In this document: one piece after another, positions 7,229-15,265 of the stretch
Position numbering within the stretch: position 1 is the first letter of the stretch
How the letters are laid out: each line of letters opens with the position of its first letter
DNA from: Pseudomonadota bacterium
Lineage (GTDB): Bacteria; Desulfobacterota; Desulfobacteria; Desulfobacterales; RPRI01
Direction: 5' to 3'
DNA length: 21,495 nt
NCBI GenBank assembly: GCA_018819005.1
Contig: JAHJQU010000519.1
Coordinates: 1-21,495 of the forward strand
Translations under genes and position numbers: made by a program
The notes under the pieces: generated by a model
What the model saw: the letters and a program-made list of their open reading frames with translations, nothing else
The model's database searches: none
What the model was told of the DNA's origin: nothing

Positions 7229-7819
7229 TTATTTCCCGGCAGGCGGAGGTCGAACAAGTTCGCCGTACGGATAATCCATCTGTTTCGCTATATGGGCTCT
7301 CGCTTTGCTGCCGGCGATCCGTTCCACCAGGTGAAGTCCCAGATCAAGAGACGATGAGACCCCTCGCGCCGTGACGACATCCCCTTCGTCGACAATCCGA
7401 CGGGTTTCCACGGCGGCACAGTAGAGCTTCAATTCCTCAAAGGCATTCGGGTGTGTTGTGGCGCGTTTTCCCGCCAGGAATCCTGCCGAACCCAGAAGAA
7501 GCGCCCCGGTACAGACGGATGTCTTCAATTTAACCGGGGCGGCCGATTTCAACCAGTCGGTAAATAACTTGTCATGCTGAAGGGCACGCGTCCCAAAACC
7601 TCCCGGTACGACGATGAGGTCATATCCGCCCAGCGACTCGGCGACCGTATCGGGAACGAAGCGGAGGCCTCTGTCATCAGAGATCTCCTCTGTAAAGGCG
7701 CACATCTGCCAATTGAACTCGGGTACGAAATTCATGGACTTGAGACGCGTGAGCGGATCGTACACTCCGATCAGGTCCAGCGCCGTCATCCGGTCGAAAA
7801 TAATGAATGCCGTTTTCAT
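7229..7819 (-). CDS. DJ-1/PfpI family protein, isonitrile-hydratase-like
   Basis: Starting at ATG 7819 (GGAGG, 7 nt spacing) the protein has 196 residues: MKTAFIIFDRMTALDLIGVY and onward. A longer in-frame opening to 7948 overlaps the preceding gene and is rejected. The fold is a class-I glutamine amidotransferase-like DJ-1 domain, with the nucleophile elbow TSVCTGALLLGSAG (Cys103, Thr104) and YDLIVVPGGFGTRAL. Asp15 in the ALDLIGVYD segment matches the arrangement of cyclohexyl-isocyanide hydratase (InhA) subfamily members, but an isonitrile substrate is not implied here. It is the last gene of the long minus-strand operon, 43 nt after the carboxymuconolactone-decarboxylase-like gene. Its role in the pathway is unknown. 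Confidence 0.85.
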   Translation of the reverse strand: MKTAFIIFDRMTALDLIGVYDPLTRLKSMNFVPEFNWQMCAFTEEISDDRGLRFVPDTVAESLGGYDLIVVPGGFGTRALQHDKLFTDWLKSAAPVKLKTSVCTGALLLGSAGFLAGKRATTHPNAFEELKLYCAAVETRRIVDEGDVVTARGVSSSLDLGLHLVERIAGSKARAHIAKQMDYPYGELVRPPPAGK

Positions 7820-7862
7820 ATTGAACCTCCCGTTAAGCGGAATATTCGGGGGTCGCCGGTCG

Positions 7863-8246
7863 TCAGTTGCCGCCGTCGATCTCGGTAAATACCTCCTTGG
7901 CGACGCGCATCGCATCGAGAGCGGCGGGAACGCCGCAGTAGATGGCACTCTGCAGAAAGACCTCCATCAACTCTTCTCTGGTCAGACCGTTGTTCAACGC
8001 CCCGCGGACATGCAGTTTGATTTCATGCGGGCGGTTCAATGCCGTGAGCATGGCGAGGTTGAGGAAGCTTCGAGTCCTGCGGTCAAGGCCCGGCCGGGTC
8101 CAGATTTCGCCCCAGCAGTATTCGGTCACCAGTTCCTGCATCGGCCGTGTGAACTCATCGGCCGAACGAAGCGACTTGTCGACATATTCAGCCCCTAATA
8201 CAGCTCTCCTGACGGCCAAACCTTTTTCGTAGCGTTTCTTGTTCAT
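7863..8246 (-). CDS. Carboxymuconolactone decarboxylase family protein (PcaC-like)
   Basis: From ATG 8246 the protein has 127 residues and begins MNKKRYEKGLAVRRAVLGAE, which is the standard PcaC-type N-terminus; AGAGGA lies about 9 nt upstream. A longer opening from 8273 has no ribosome binding site and is not used. The rest (FTRPMQELVTEYCWGEIW, TRSFLNLAMLTALNRPHEIK, LHVRGALNNGLTREELMEVF) is one AhpD/CMD-fold domain. Classical PcaC decarboxylates 4-carboxymuconolactone in the protocatechuate pathway, but many paralogs sit in unrelated acid-degradation clusters. No other beta-ketoadipate gene is nearby, so a different lactone or keto-acid substrate is likely. The gap to the upstream DapA-family gene is 27 nt. 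Confidence 0.9.
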   Translation of the reverse strand: MNKKRYEKGLAVRRAVLGAEYVDKSLRSADEFTRPMQELVTEYCWGEIWTRPGLDRRTRSFLNLAMLTALNRPHEIKLHVRGALNNGLTREELMEVFLQSAIYCGVPAALDAMRVAKEVFTEIDGGN

Positions 8247-8273
8247 TGTTTTTAATCCTCTTTTCAAATTCAT

Positions 8274-9161
8274 TCACAGTGCGCCGACCGCAGCAAGGGC
8301 ACGCCTTACTTCTTCTATGCCCTCAGGGGGCAGCGGCGCCTGGGGTAATAGTGGTGCCCCCACGGGATAACCCTGCAACTCAAGTCCACCCTTAATGCAT
8401 GCAGCAAGATTGTATTTGGCGAAGGCCTGGTTCAGTGCCCACATACGCCGTTGAAGATCCATGGCGGCGTCCCATGATCCTCGCCTGCACAGTTCGTAGA
8501 GTTCAACGCTCTGCCGTGGCACAATGCATGCCGGACCGGCCATCCAGCCCGCTCCGCCTATAAGCATCACACAAACCGGAATATGAGCGGAGGCTGAAAA
8601 AACCTTCATCCGGTCTCCCATCCGGTTGATGATCGACAGCAGCCGTCCCGTATTGGCGGAGGCGTCCTTGATATAACCAATATTCGGTATACGGCTCAGT
8701 CGGTCTATAACGGGTAGACTCAAATCCGAGCGCTGGAAGTTCGGGTTCGTATAGAGTACCAATGGAACCGACACGGCTTTGGCAATTTCACTGAAATAGG
8801 AAAACACCCCTTCGTCGGATATGGGAAAATAGGACTCAAGTATAGCGAGGATGCCGCTGCAGCCGAGACGTTCGAATTCGCGTGATTGTGAGACGGCGTC
8901 GGCAATAGTAGTTGAAGCGACTCCTGCGATAACCGGAACACGGCCTCTCGCCGAATCGATGACTATTTCCACAATACGCCGGCGTTGCGGCCACGAGAGA
9001 TAGGCGAATTCGCCGGTTGAACCCAGGGGGGTCAGGCCATGCACGCCCGCTTGAATGAGGTCCTCGCAGAGGCGCCCAAGGACGTCCGCCTTTATTTCAC
9101 CGGAGGAGTCGATGGGGGAGACGAGATACGGAAAAACGCCATGAAAATCCGATTTAATCAA
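8274..9161 (-). CDS. DapA/NanA-family aldolase or dehydratase
   Basis: A 295-residue TIM-barrel class-I aldolase of the dihydrodipicolinate synthase / N-acetylneuraminate lyase family. Key residues are present: GSTGE at 47-51 for the keto-acid carboxylate, Tyr137 in LVLYTNP, and the Schiff-base Lys165 in NIGYIKDAS. It would condense or cleave a 2-keto acid (usually pyruvate) with an aldehyde. The start is TTG 9161, supported by a perfect AGGAGG 6 nt upstream; no better ATG exists. Its place in a catabolic operon argues against lysine biosynthesis and for cleavage of a 2-oxo-4-hydroxy acid or a related dehydration. The substrate is not identifiable by eye. Confidence 0.9.
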   Translation of the reverse strand: MIKSDFHGVFPYLVSPIDSSGEIKADVLGRLCEDLIQAGVHGLTPLGSTGEFAYLSWPQRRRIVEIVIDSARGRVPVIAGVASTTIADAVSQSREFERLGCSGILAILESYFPISDEGVFSYFSEIAKAVSVPLVLYTNPNFQRSDLSLPVIDRLSRIPNIGYIKDASANTGRLLSIINRMGDRMKVFSASAHIPVCVMLIGGAGWMAGPACIVPRQSVELYELCRRGSWDAAMDLQRRMWALNQAFAKYNLAACIKGGLELQGYPVGAPLLPQAPLPPEGIEEVRRALAAVGAL

Positions 9162-9224
9162 TTACTACCTCCTTTTTATTGGCCATCTCACGACTTATGA
9201 ACAGCCGCGGCGGAATCGGAAAAC

Positions 9225-10103
9225 CTACCCTTCATCAGGTGTGGGTATATGATCTGTACAAGGAACTCCAGCTTGGCAAAGCCCACAAGCGTAAGTGTTG
9301 ATTCCGTAAGTTTTTCGAACATATTCGTTCATTTCATGCTCGGTGTACTGCCTGCATTTCTGTTTGTCATGGCCGGATTCACTTATAGCTTTCACTGGAC
9401 ATCGTGAGATGCATTTACCGCAGGTACCGTGAGAATAGAAAAGGCAGTACTCATGATGATCGGTATATGGACGTTTACTTGGGGTAATCGATATATGTGC
9501 TATTACTGAACCGGTTCGCATGGCTTTTCCCAAAGGGGTTATGAGCCCGTCGCACAGCCCGAAAGTACCCAGGCCTGCTGCATAAGCAGCGTGCCGTTCC
9601 GACCAGTTGGAACAGGGAGCATATAGACCCGAGTCGGAGCGGCTCCAAAAGGGAGCGAGTACCGGGGCGACAGCCTGGATTCCTGCATCAGACAGCTTTA
9701 AAACCAGATGCCGGCGCAAAGACTCATTAAATAATTCGCCGTAATATCGCACCTTAATCCATCTCTCGGAGGGTTGTTTAGCCATCGCTGCTTGCTCTTG
9801 GCGCGTAAGATGCGTGGAGGGAAGAACCCAACTGATGATAGTCAGGTCTTTTGACGCAACCGTGGATTCCTGAGGGAAAAATTTTCTAAATAAATCGATC
9901 GGTGTTAAATAAAAATCACCGATGTGTGACACGTATTCATCATAAAGCGGATCGGAACCATTGGAAAAACCTATCAGCGGAGTATCAAAAGCTTTTTGAT
10001 CGGTTGACATAGCTAAACTGTTTTCTTTTGATTTTGCGACAAATTCTTTTATGGCGTTTGTTATCCATTCGCCGGCGTTAGTTGTAATATCTTTTTCCAT
10101 CAT
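9225..10103 (-). CDS. QueG-like 4Fe-4S protein of unknown role
   Basis: With start ATG 10103 (AAGGGG just upstream, MMEKDITTNAGEW) the protein has 292 residues. The open frame extends to 10304, but that would overlap the flavoprotein gene by 131 nt. The centre has GLGTFGLCDGLITPLGKAMR and TGSVIAHISI, typical of epoxyqueuosine reductase and reductive-dehalogenase relatives. The C-terminus has Cys clusters HGTCGKCISRCPVKAI, then KQKC, and YACGLCQAGVPCTDHIP, enough for one or two 4Fe-4S centres. True QueG is about 350-380 residues with a cobalamin-binding region and acts on tRNA. This shorter paralog embedded among flavoproteins and Sdh genes is more likely an electron-transfer or reductase component of the operon. 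That role is inference. Confidence 0.75.
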   Translation of the reverse strand: MMEKDITTNAGEWITNAIKEFVAKSKENSLAMSTDQKAFDTPLIGFSNGSDPLYDEYVSHIGDFYLTPIDLFRKFFPQESTVASKDLTIISWVLPSTHLTRQEQAAMAKQPSERWIKVRYYGELFNESLRRHLVLKLSDAGIQAVAPVLAPFWSRSDSGLYAPCSNWSERHAAYAAGLGTFGLCDGLITPLGKAMRTGSVIAHISITPSKRPYTDHHEYCLFYSHGTCGKCISRCPVKAISESGHDKQKCRQYTEHEMNEYVRKTYGINTYACGLCQAGVPCTDHIPTPDEG

Positions 10104-10173
10104 ATTTCCCCTTGTTTCGCACCTGAAATCTGCATCTAAATGACGTCTATCTTGTTTTTCACATGGACGGCAA

Positions 10174-11763
10174 TCACTTTGATTTGGGTTCAAACTGCCA
10201 GATATATTCACCTCCGGGGGCAAGACGGACCTGAAGGTGTCCTTGCCACTGTGAATCATTCTGATCAGGAAAGTCTTCCCTGAAATGAGCTCCCCGGCTC
10301 TCACGCCGCCTTAATGCGGCTTCGAGAATGATAGTAGCCACACTTGCCGCGGATCGAAGCTCGATAAGATCGAGCAGCTCTTTGCCGTTCAGCCCGGAAG
10401 ACGAGGCAGATGCATCTTTCTGAATCTCTTTTATGACGCCCAGCGCACCGGAGAGCCCCTTCTCCTCCCTTATAATCCCTCCATCCTTCCACATTATTCT
10501 TCTGAGATGTTCCTTAAGCTCGGCTCCGAAGCGTGTGCCGCTTGCCCATTTGCGGGCGCTTTCCGCCAGCGCCTTTACTATGGGCTGCCGGTCTCCGCAA
10601 CCCGACCGGCTTGCCCAGTTGGCTGCTGCGCTTCCTGCCCTGGCCCCGAAGACGAGAGTCTCGCTCAATGCATTTCCCCCCATCCGGTTGGCTCCGTGCA
10701 GCCCACCCGCTGCTTCGCCTGCGGCAAAGAGTCCCGGCACCGAGGTGGCCCCAACGGCGTCAATTTTCACCCCTCCCATGCTGTGATGGGCTGCAGGCGC
10801 TACGCGCAGAGGACGGCTTCCGGCTCCATAGCGCTCGGAAAGCAACCTTCTGAAGGAAGCGGAAAATGGATCAACCCGCCAGTCTTCTTCGGATACGTTT
10901 CGGAGATCGAGCCAGACATTCTTATGGTTTAGGTAGATTTCTCTGAAAAGCGCCTGAGAAACGCGGTCTCTTGCCCTCTCACCTGCCGGACGTTCCGCAA
11001 TTTCGTATTTTTCCAGGATATCTTCTTCATCGTCATTGATGAGTTGACCACGGTCAGCTATTCTCGGGGGGATTACGATTGATGTCGCACCGGGTTCGGA
11101 TAGGCAAAAAGGATAAAACTGGACGAACTCCATGTCCTGAAGCATGGCCCCCGCCTCTAAAGCCAACCGATAACCATCACCGAGGATCCGTCTTGGGTTA
11201 TCGGTACGGAGATAGAGCGCGGATGCTCCGCCTGTCGCAATGATCACGGCCTTGGCTGTAAGGGCAACCCATTTGCCCGACAACTTCTCGTAGGCGCTCA
11301 CTCCGGCGGCGCTGTTACAGACCATCATGTCAGAGACCAGCAGGTTGCCCAAAAAATGAGTGCCAAGCGCCATATTTTTTCTCAGGAGACAGCGAACGAT
11401 CTCCTCTCCGAGCTCAGGAGCGCGCCCCTTGGCGTAGAGATAACCTTTTATCATATCAGCATTAATCCCCCAGAGCACCAGTTCATTCAGCCTGAGAGGG
11501 GCCTCTTCGACGAGGATCTCGAGAAGTTCGGGTTCATTCAGCCCCCGGCCGGCCATGACGGTGCGCTGGTGATGGGTGTCGTGCGTCTCCCTGTTTGCGC
11601 TGCCGGCCATCACACCTCCGCTTAACCCGGTACATGTGGATTTGCCGGGACTTCCCTTCGATACCACGCAGACTGAAAGCCCTGCTTCGCGTACCGATAT
11701 AGCCGCGCGCAGCCCCGTAGCCCCGCTTCCTATTATGATGACATCGAAAGAGATATGTTCCAT
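10174..11763 (-). CDS. FAD-dependent oxidoreductase of the SdhA/FrdA/L-aspartate oxidase family (second flavoprotein)
   Basis: A 529-residue flavoprotein with the N-terminal FAD fold DVIIIGSGATGLRAAISVRE. The substrate domain has HHSMGGVKIDAVGATSVPG and LHGANRMGGNALSETLVFG, and the C-terminal RRRESRGAHFREDFP. It has the substrate-site Arg/His motifs of succinate/fumarate-type dehydrogenases. The histidine that normally binds FAD covalently (SHTxxAQGG in SdhA) is missing; here the loop reads GKSTCTGLSGGVMAG. FAD is therefore expected to be non-covalent, as in L-aspartate oxidase or soluble fumarate reductases. Its ATG overlaps the SdhB stop by one base (TAATG), implying translational coupling and perhaps sharing of that iron-sulfur subunit. 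Tricarballylate-dehydrogenase-like or another dicarboxylate oxidation is possible. Confidence 0.88.
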   Translation of the reverse strand: MEHISFDVIIIGSGATGLRAAISVREAGLSVCVVSKGSPGKSTCTGLSGGVMAGSANRETHDTHHQRTVMAGRGLNEPELLEILVEEAPLRLNELVLWGINADMIKGYLYAKGRAPELGEEIVRCLLRKNMALGTHFLGNLLVSDMMVCNSAAGVSAYEKLSGKWVALTAKAVIIATGGASALYLRTDNPRRILGDGYRLALEAGAMLQDMEFVQFYPFCLSEPGATSIVIPPRIADRGQLINDDEEDILEKYEIAERPAGERARDRVSQALFREIYLNHKNVWLDLRNVSEEDWRVDPFSASFRRLLSERYGAGSRPLRVAPAAHHSMGGVKIDAVGATSVPGLFAAGEAAGGLHGANRMGGNALSETLVFGARAGSAAANWASRSGCGDRQPIVKALAESARKWASGTRFGAELKEHLRRIMWKDGGIIREEKGLSGALGVIKEIQKDASASSSGLNGKELLDLIELRSAASVATIILEAALRRRESRGAHFREDFPDQNDSQWQGHLQVRLAPGGEYIWQFEPKSK

Positions 11764-12473
11764 TAAAAGTCCCCGTCTTTCACCATGCCTATGAAGTGCG
11801 CCACATCAATATTCTTGGGGCATACATTGGAACAGGCCATTGAGGTGTGGCATCGGTAGACTCCCTCGTTACTGTACAACAGTTTGAGGCGCTCCTCCGT
11901 CGCATCTTCCCTTGGGTCCATGATTCGAACCAGGCTGGCGATGACCGCATTGGGTCCGATAAAACCTTTATGTGAACTGATGCAAGCTGTGGCGCAGCAA
12001 AAACAGTTGATGCACCGGGTGGCTTCCAGATACCTCTCCATCACGCGGGGTGAAATCCGGTACTCCTGCCCCTGGTTCGGATTCCGGGAAGGGTTAATTA
12101 CGAACGGCCTGATCCGGTGAACCCGGTCATACGCTTTTTCCAGATCCACCACTAAGTCCCGAAGCGCCGGGGCAACGGTGATCGGTTCGATCCTGAAGGT
12201 GGTCGTTCCAAAATATTCGACTGCGTTTTCAACCAGCAATTCACAGGCCAGCATGGGCCTGCCGTTGATCACGACCGAGCAGGAGCCGCACTGGGCGTGC
12301 TCACATGACGAATTCCATGACAGGGTCGGATCCAATTCCTTATTGATCTTCCGCAGCACATCGGTGAATCGCAAGATGCGACCCGCCTCAATCCGATACT
12401 CCTGGAACCAGGATTTGCGAGTCTCCGGATCATATCGCTTGATATTGAAAACCAGTGAATAGCTCTCTTTCAT
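11763..12473 (-). CDS. sdhB: Succinate dehydrogenase/fumarate reductase iron-sulfur subunit
   Basis: From ATG 12473 (GGAG, 7 nt spacing) the product is MKESYSLVFNIKRYDPETRK and onward, 236 residues, the normal SdhB/FrdB length. An opening to 12530 would overlap the SdhA gene and add an atypical N-terminus. The N-terminal 2Fe-2S domain has SSCEHAQCGSCSVVINGRPM and LAC. The C-terminal domain carries RCINCFCCATACISSHKGF and YRCHTSMACSNVCPKNIDV, the ligands for the 4Fe-4S and 3Fe-4S centres. It relays electrons between the flavoprotein and the quinone-binding anchor at the inner membrane. It lies 40 nt after SdhA and overlaps the next flavoprotein gene by one base. Confidence 0.93.
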   Translation of the reverse strand: MKESYSLVFNIKRYDPETRKSWFQEYRIEAGRILRFTDVLRKINKELDPTLSWNSSCEHAQCGSCSVVINGRPMLACELLVENAVEYFGTTTFRIEPITVAPALRDLVVDLEKAYDRVHRIRPFVINPSRNPNQGQEYRISPRVMERYLEATRCINCFCCATACISSHKGFIGPNAVIASLVRIMDPREDATEERLKLLYSNEGVYRCHTSMACSNVCPKNIDVAHFIGMVKDGDF

Positions 12474-12513
12474 GATGTCACTCCATGTTTGGCAATGATC
12501 GGGTCCTGAGGCA

Positions 12514-14310
12514 TCAATACTTCCTCTCAATCATGCCGAATTTTTCAAAGTTTTCCCCTTTGGCCTCATAAATACTCATGTCTACGCGTTGATCCGCAAA
12601 CCGGATCTTTCCGAAATCTGTCATATACGCCAATGTGTGGCAATTGAATTCGTCGCGACGCAGCGGAAAATCGATCCTGGCGTGGCCCCCCCGAGATTCC
12701 CGTCGCCTGAGAGCCCCCTGAGCGATCACCATGGATACGCTTAAGAGATTGTCGAGTTCCCAGCGCTGTACCAGCTCCTGGTTCATTTGAAGACCCCGGC
12801 AGCGGAGAGCGGCGCTGCGGACACGTTCCTTCCAAGCGTATAGGGCACGGATTGCCGTGTTCAGGCCTTCCTCTGTCCTGAACACCCCCACATTTTCCGT
12901 CATCATGCGCCGCATTTCTTCACGAATCTGTTCGATATTCTCCTCATTTTTATTTTCCAGATATTCGGCAAACTGTGAAAAAGTTCTATCGCCGGCATCC
13001 GCGGGAAGGCTTTCGGCTCTCTCCTCCATATACTGGAGCACACGCTCCCCCACAAAGCGTCCCATGGTGATCAGTTCCAGAATCGAGTTTGTGCCCAGGC
13101 GGTTGAAACCATGAAAACTGGCGCATCCGCATTCACCCGCCGCATAAAGTCCGAAAATGATCGTGTCGGGAGACTTCTGCACCTCTCCAAAAGAGTTGGT
13201 CGGGATTCCTCCCATCTGATAATGGTTGCTGGGCCTAACAGGGCAAAGGTGCGTTCGCGGGTTAAGATTCATGAACTGTTTGAAAAACCCGCTGACTTCG
13301 GGGATCTGGACCTCATGCACGTAATCGGAGAGGTGTCGCAAGTCGATCCACACATGCTCGATGTTATGATCGGGGTTCAGTATGCCTCTCCCTTCACGGA
13401 TTTCCGTTTCAATGGCGCGGGCTACAAGGTCTCTCGGCGCCATTTCTTTCATTTTCGGAGCGTATTTCGCCATGAACGGTTCCAAATCCTTGTTTCTCAG
13501 AATGCCACCCACGGAACGCAGCGTCTCGCTGGCCAGAATCCCCGGACCCACAATTCCGGTGGGGTGAAACTGGACCGCCTCCATGTCCATCAAGGGCAGG
13601 CCGGCCTGCAGAACTACGGCGTGCGCATCGCCGGTGTTCTGACGGCAGTTGGTTGTAACCCGAAAGACCTGCCCGCAACCGCCGGTGGCCAATACAACGG
13701 CTTTAGCTGAAACTCCCACGAACTCTCCCTTTTTCTCCATGAAAAGCACGGCCCCGACGCAACAGCCGTTCTTAAAAAGCAGTTCGGTCAGGATAGTTTG
13801 GTCCAGGAAAGTCACTCCGCCCTTGAGGGCTTCTCCCCATACGTTATCCATGATGCCTTTTCCGGTTCGGTCTGCCTCGAATACGGCCCGGAAAGCCGTC
13901 CCCTCACCGAAACGCACCGTGTGGCCTCCGAAGGTTCTCTTACTTAACCGCCCTTCTTCATCCCGTGTGAAGTGCATTCCCCTGTTCTCCAGCCAGACGA
14001 TTTCCTCCCATGCCGCATCGACGATCTTCCGGACGACGGACTGGTCCGCCATGCAATCGGAACCCTTCCACGTGTCAAACATGTGATAGATCGGTTTGTC
14101 GACAATGTCATTGGGATCGACAGCCGCCAGGCCCCCCTGGGCAGTGCTGGTGTGGGACTTTTGAGGATGTGATACCTTGGTTACCGCAATGATTTTGGTC
14201 CCGGGTCTCTTTTCCAGTATGTGAGCGGCGCAACGGAGCCCGGCGCCGCCGGCGCCGACGATAAGCACGTCGCATTGAATCCCGGAAGACAATTTAAACA
14301 TTTTTTCCAT
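12514..14310 (-). CDS. sdhA: Succinate dehydrogenase/fumarate reductase flavoprotein subunit
   Basis: A 598-residue flavoprotein of normal SdhA length. The FAD fold is at 14-32 (DVLIVGAGGAGLRCAAHILE). The covalent FAD histidine is present (His53 in KSHTSTAQGGLAA). Substrate-site motifs include QFHPTGIVGPGILASE, HYQMGGIPTNSFGE, CASFHGFNRLGTNSILELIT and RRRESRGGHARIDFPLRRDE. It oxidises succinate or reduces fumarate, or a methylated analogue. GGAG with 8 nt spacing precedes ATG 14310. Together with the anchor (98 nt upstream) and SdhB (40 nt downstream) it forms a complete membrane complex; the C-A-B order is the usual one. Direction of reaction cannot be inferred from sequence. Confidence 0.94.
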   Translation of the reverse strand: MEKMFKLSSGIQCDVLIVGAGGAGLRCAAHILEKRPGTKIIAVTKVSHPQKSHTSTAQGGLAAVDPNDIVDKPIYHMFDTWKGSDCMADQSVVRKIVDAAWEEIVWLENRGMHFTRDEEGRLSKRTFGGHTVRFGEGTAFRAVFEADRTGKGIMDNVWGEALKGGVTFLDQTILTELLFKNGCCVGAVLFMEKKGEFVGVSAKAVVLATGGCGQVFRVTTNCRQNTGDAHAVVLQAGLPLMDMEAVQFHPTGIVGPGILASETLRSVGGILRNKDLEPFMAKYAPKMKEMAPRDLVARAIETEIREGRGILNPDHNIEHVWIDLRHLSDYVHEVQIPEVSGFFKQFMNLNPRTHLCPVRPSNHYQMGGIPTNSFGEVQKSPDTIIFGLYAAGECGCASFHGFNRLGTNSILELITMGRFVGERVLQYMEERAESLPADAGDRTFSQFAEYLENKNEENIEQIREEMRRMMTENVGVFRTEEGLNTAIRALYAWKERVRSAALRCRGLQMNQELVQRWELDNLLSVSMVIAQGALRRRESRGGHARIDFPLRRDEFNCHTLAYMTDFGKIRFADQRVDMSIYEAKGENFEKFGMIERKY

Positions 14311-14408
14311 CTGACAATCTCCAGCAAATAAGCAGGTCTTTGCCCGGTATTGGCTTCAAAGCAACCTCTACGACCACAGGTGACGGCGAGGTCCCATTGC
14401 GAGCAGAC

Positions 14409-15236
14409 TCAGATTAATACAATCAGTTTTATACCGACCCAGGCAGCGACTACCATGGCCGCCATAATCGCTGCCATGCCGACCGCCCGCAGCTCTTTCG
14501 AGGCTGCGTAATCATTCAGGATAGAGTTCAGGCCATAGCCGCCATGGTAAAGTGCGGAAGCCACGAGAGCGACATCGACCAGTTTGATCCACATGCTTTG
14601 CATTCTCAGCGTCACCTGGCTGACATCCTTAGCGACCTGGGGACTCAAGTGCATGAAAAGGAAATGGGCGGGAATCATAACCAGCAGAAAGGCGCCGGTA
14701 ATCCGCTGGAGTTTCCAGCTCCAAATGTGATGCGTGTGCCGGATGCGGGCGTATAGTCCATAGGCCGTGGTCAATGCGGCCGATACGGCTATAAACCAAA
14801 AGAACGCCGGGGATACGTTCTGGTTTCCCATCAGCACCAGCACGGCCAATATCCCGGCGTATAGAATGGTCAGGCCGGTCACCCATTTCAGCAGCACGTC
14901 GTCTCTCCGGCACCGGAAGCTCTCGTACAGGATCAGCCGCCCCCCGTTCAACGCGTGGAATATGACCGGTATGGCCAGGGCCCATTCAAGGAACGCCAAA
15001 ACCGGCAGTCGGTATATCTTCATTTTATCCGCATAGGCACCAGGCGTTGCAAGAAAGGAGAGTGTGAAAATATGGAACCCCATAAAAATTACCAGCAATA
15101 CTCCGGAGAGCCGGTGAGCCCAGCTGATTACAAACGGCACCCCCAGGTTCCGGGTGTACCGGGCGAGGGGAGGTACCATTTCCAGCGATTTAGTCACACT
15201 CTTATCGATTCCATTCTCGGAACTGCGAATGATCAT
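14409..15236 (-). CDS. Fused SdhC-SdhD membrane anchor of succinate dehydrogenase
   Basis: A 275-residue protein that reads as SdhC joined to SdhD. Residues 27-106 look like SdhC: RYTRNLGVPFVISWAHRLSG, then VIFHALNGGRLILYESF, where His94 corresponds to the SdhC heme ligand region. Residues 174-243 look like SdhD: WKLQRITGAFLLVMIPAHF, then LYHGGYGLNSILNDY. Here His231 and Asp242-Tyr243 match the SdhD heme-ligand and quinone-site pattern HxxxGxxxxxxDY. About seven hydrophobic segments can be drawn (near 33-60, 77-105, 115-136, 142-164, 176-198, 213-238, 249-274), the middle one acting as linker. Single-chain type-B anchors have five helices and about 250 residues, so this is a different layout. 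It quickly follows the GntR gene (29 nt). Confidence 0.85.
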   Translation of the reverse strand: MIIRSSENGIDKSVTKSLEMVPPLARYTRNLGVPFVISWAHRLSGVLLVIFMGFHIFTLSFLATPGAYADKMKIYRLPVLAFLEWALAIPVIFHALNGGRLILYESFRCRRDDVLLKWVTGLTILYAGILAVLVLMGNQNVSPAFFWFIAVSAALTTAYGLYARIRHTHHIWSWKLQRITGAFLLVMIPAHFLFMHLSPQVAKDVSQVTLRMQSMWIKLVDVALVASALYHGGYGLNSILNDYAASKELRAVGMAAIMAAMVVAAWVGIKLIVLI

Positions 15237-15265
15237 GAGATTCCTCTTTCCTGCTTTGTGGATGA

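Noticed and set aside
7223..7237. GGGAA/TTCCC hairpin between the convergent TRAP and DJ-1-like gene ends
   Set aside because: Only a 5-bp stem without a T-run on either strand; too weak to call a terminator.
7614..8198. A 194-codon plus-strand frame across the DJ-1-like and PcaC-like genes
   Set aside because: It spans two well-supported minus-strand genes and the spacer between them, and its product is low in recognisable structure.
10104..10304. Upstream extension of the QueG-like frame
   Set aside because: It would overlap the flavoprotein gene by 131 nt and the added sequence looks like an out-of-frame reading; ATG 10103 with AAGGGG is the better start.
13111..13710. A 199-codon plus-strand frame opposite sdhA
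   Set aside because: Antisense shadow of a strongly conserved flavoprotein gene, with no ribosome binding site or motif.
14096..14105. TTGTCGACAA inside sdhA, matching the core of the operon palindrome
   Set aside because: It encodes conserved SdhA residues (Ile-Val-Asp-Lys) and lacks the flanking symmetry of the upstream site; likely coincidence.
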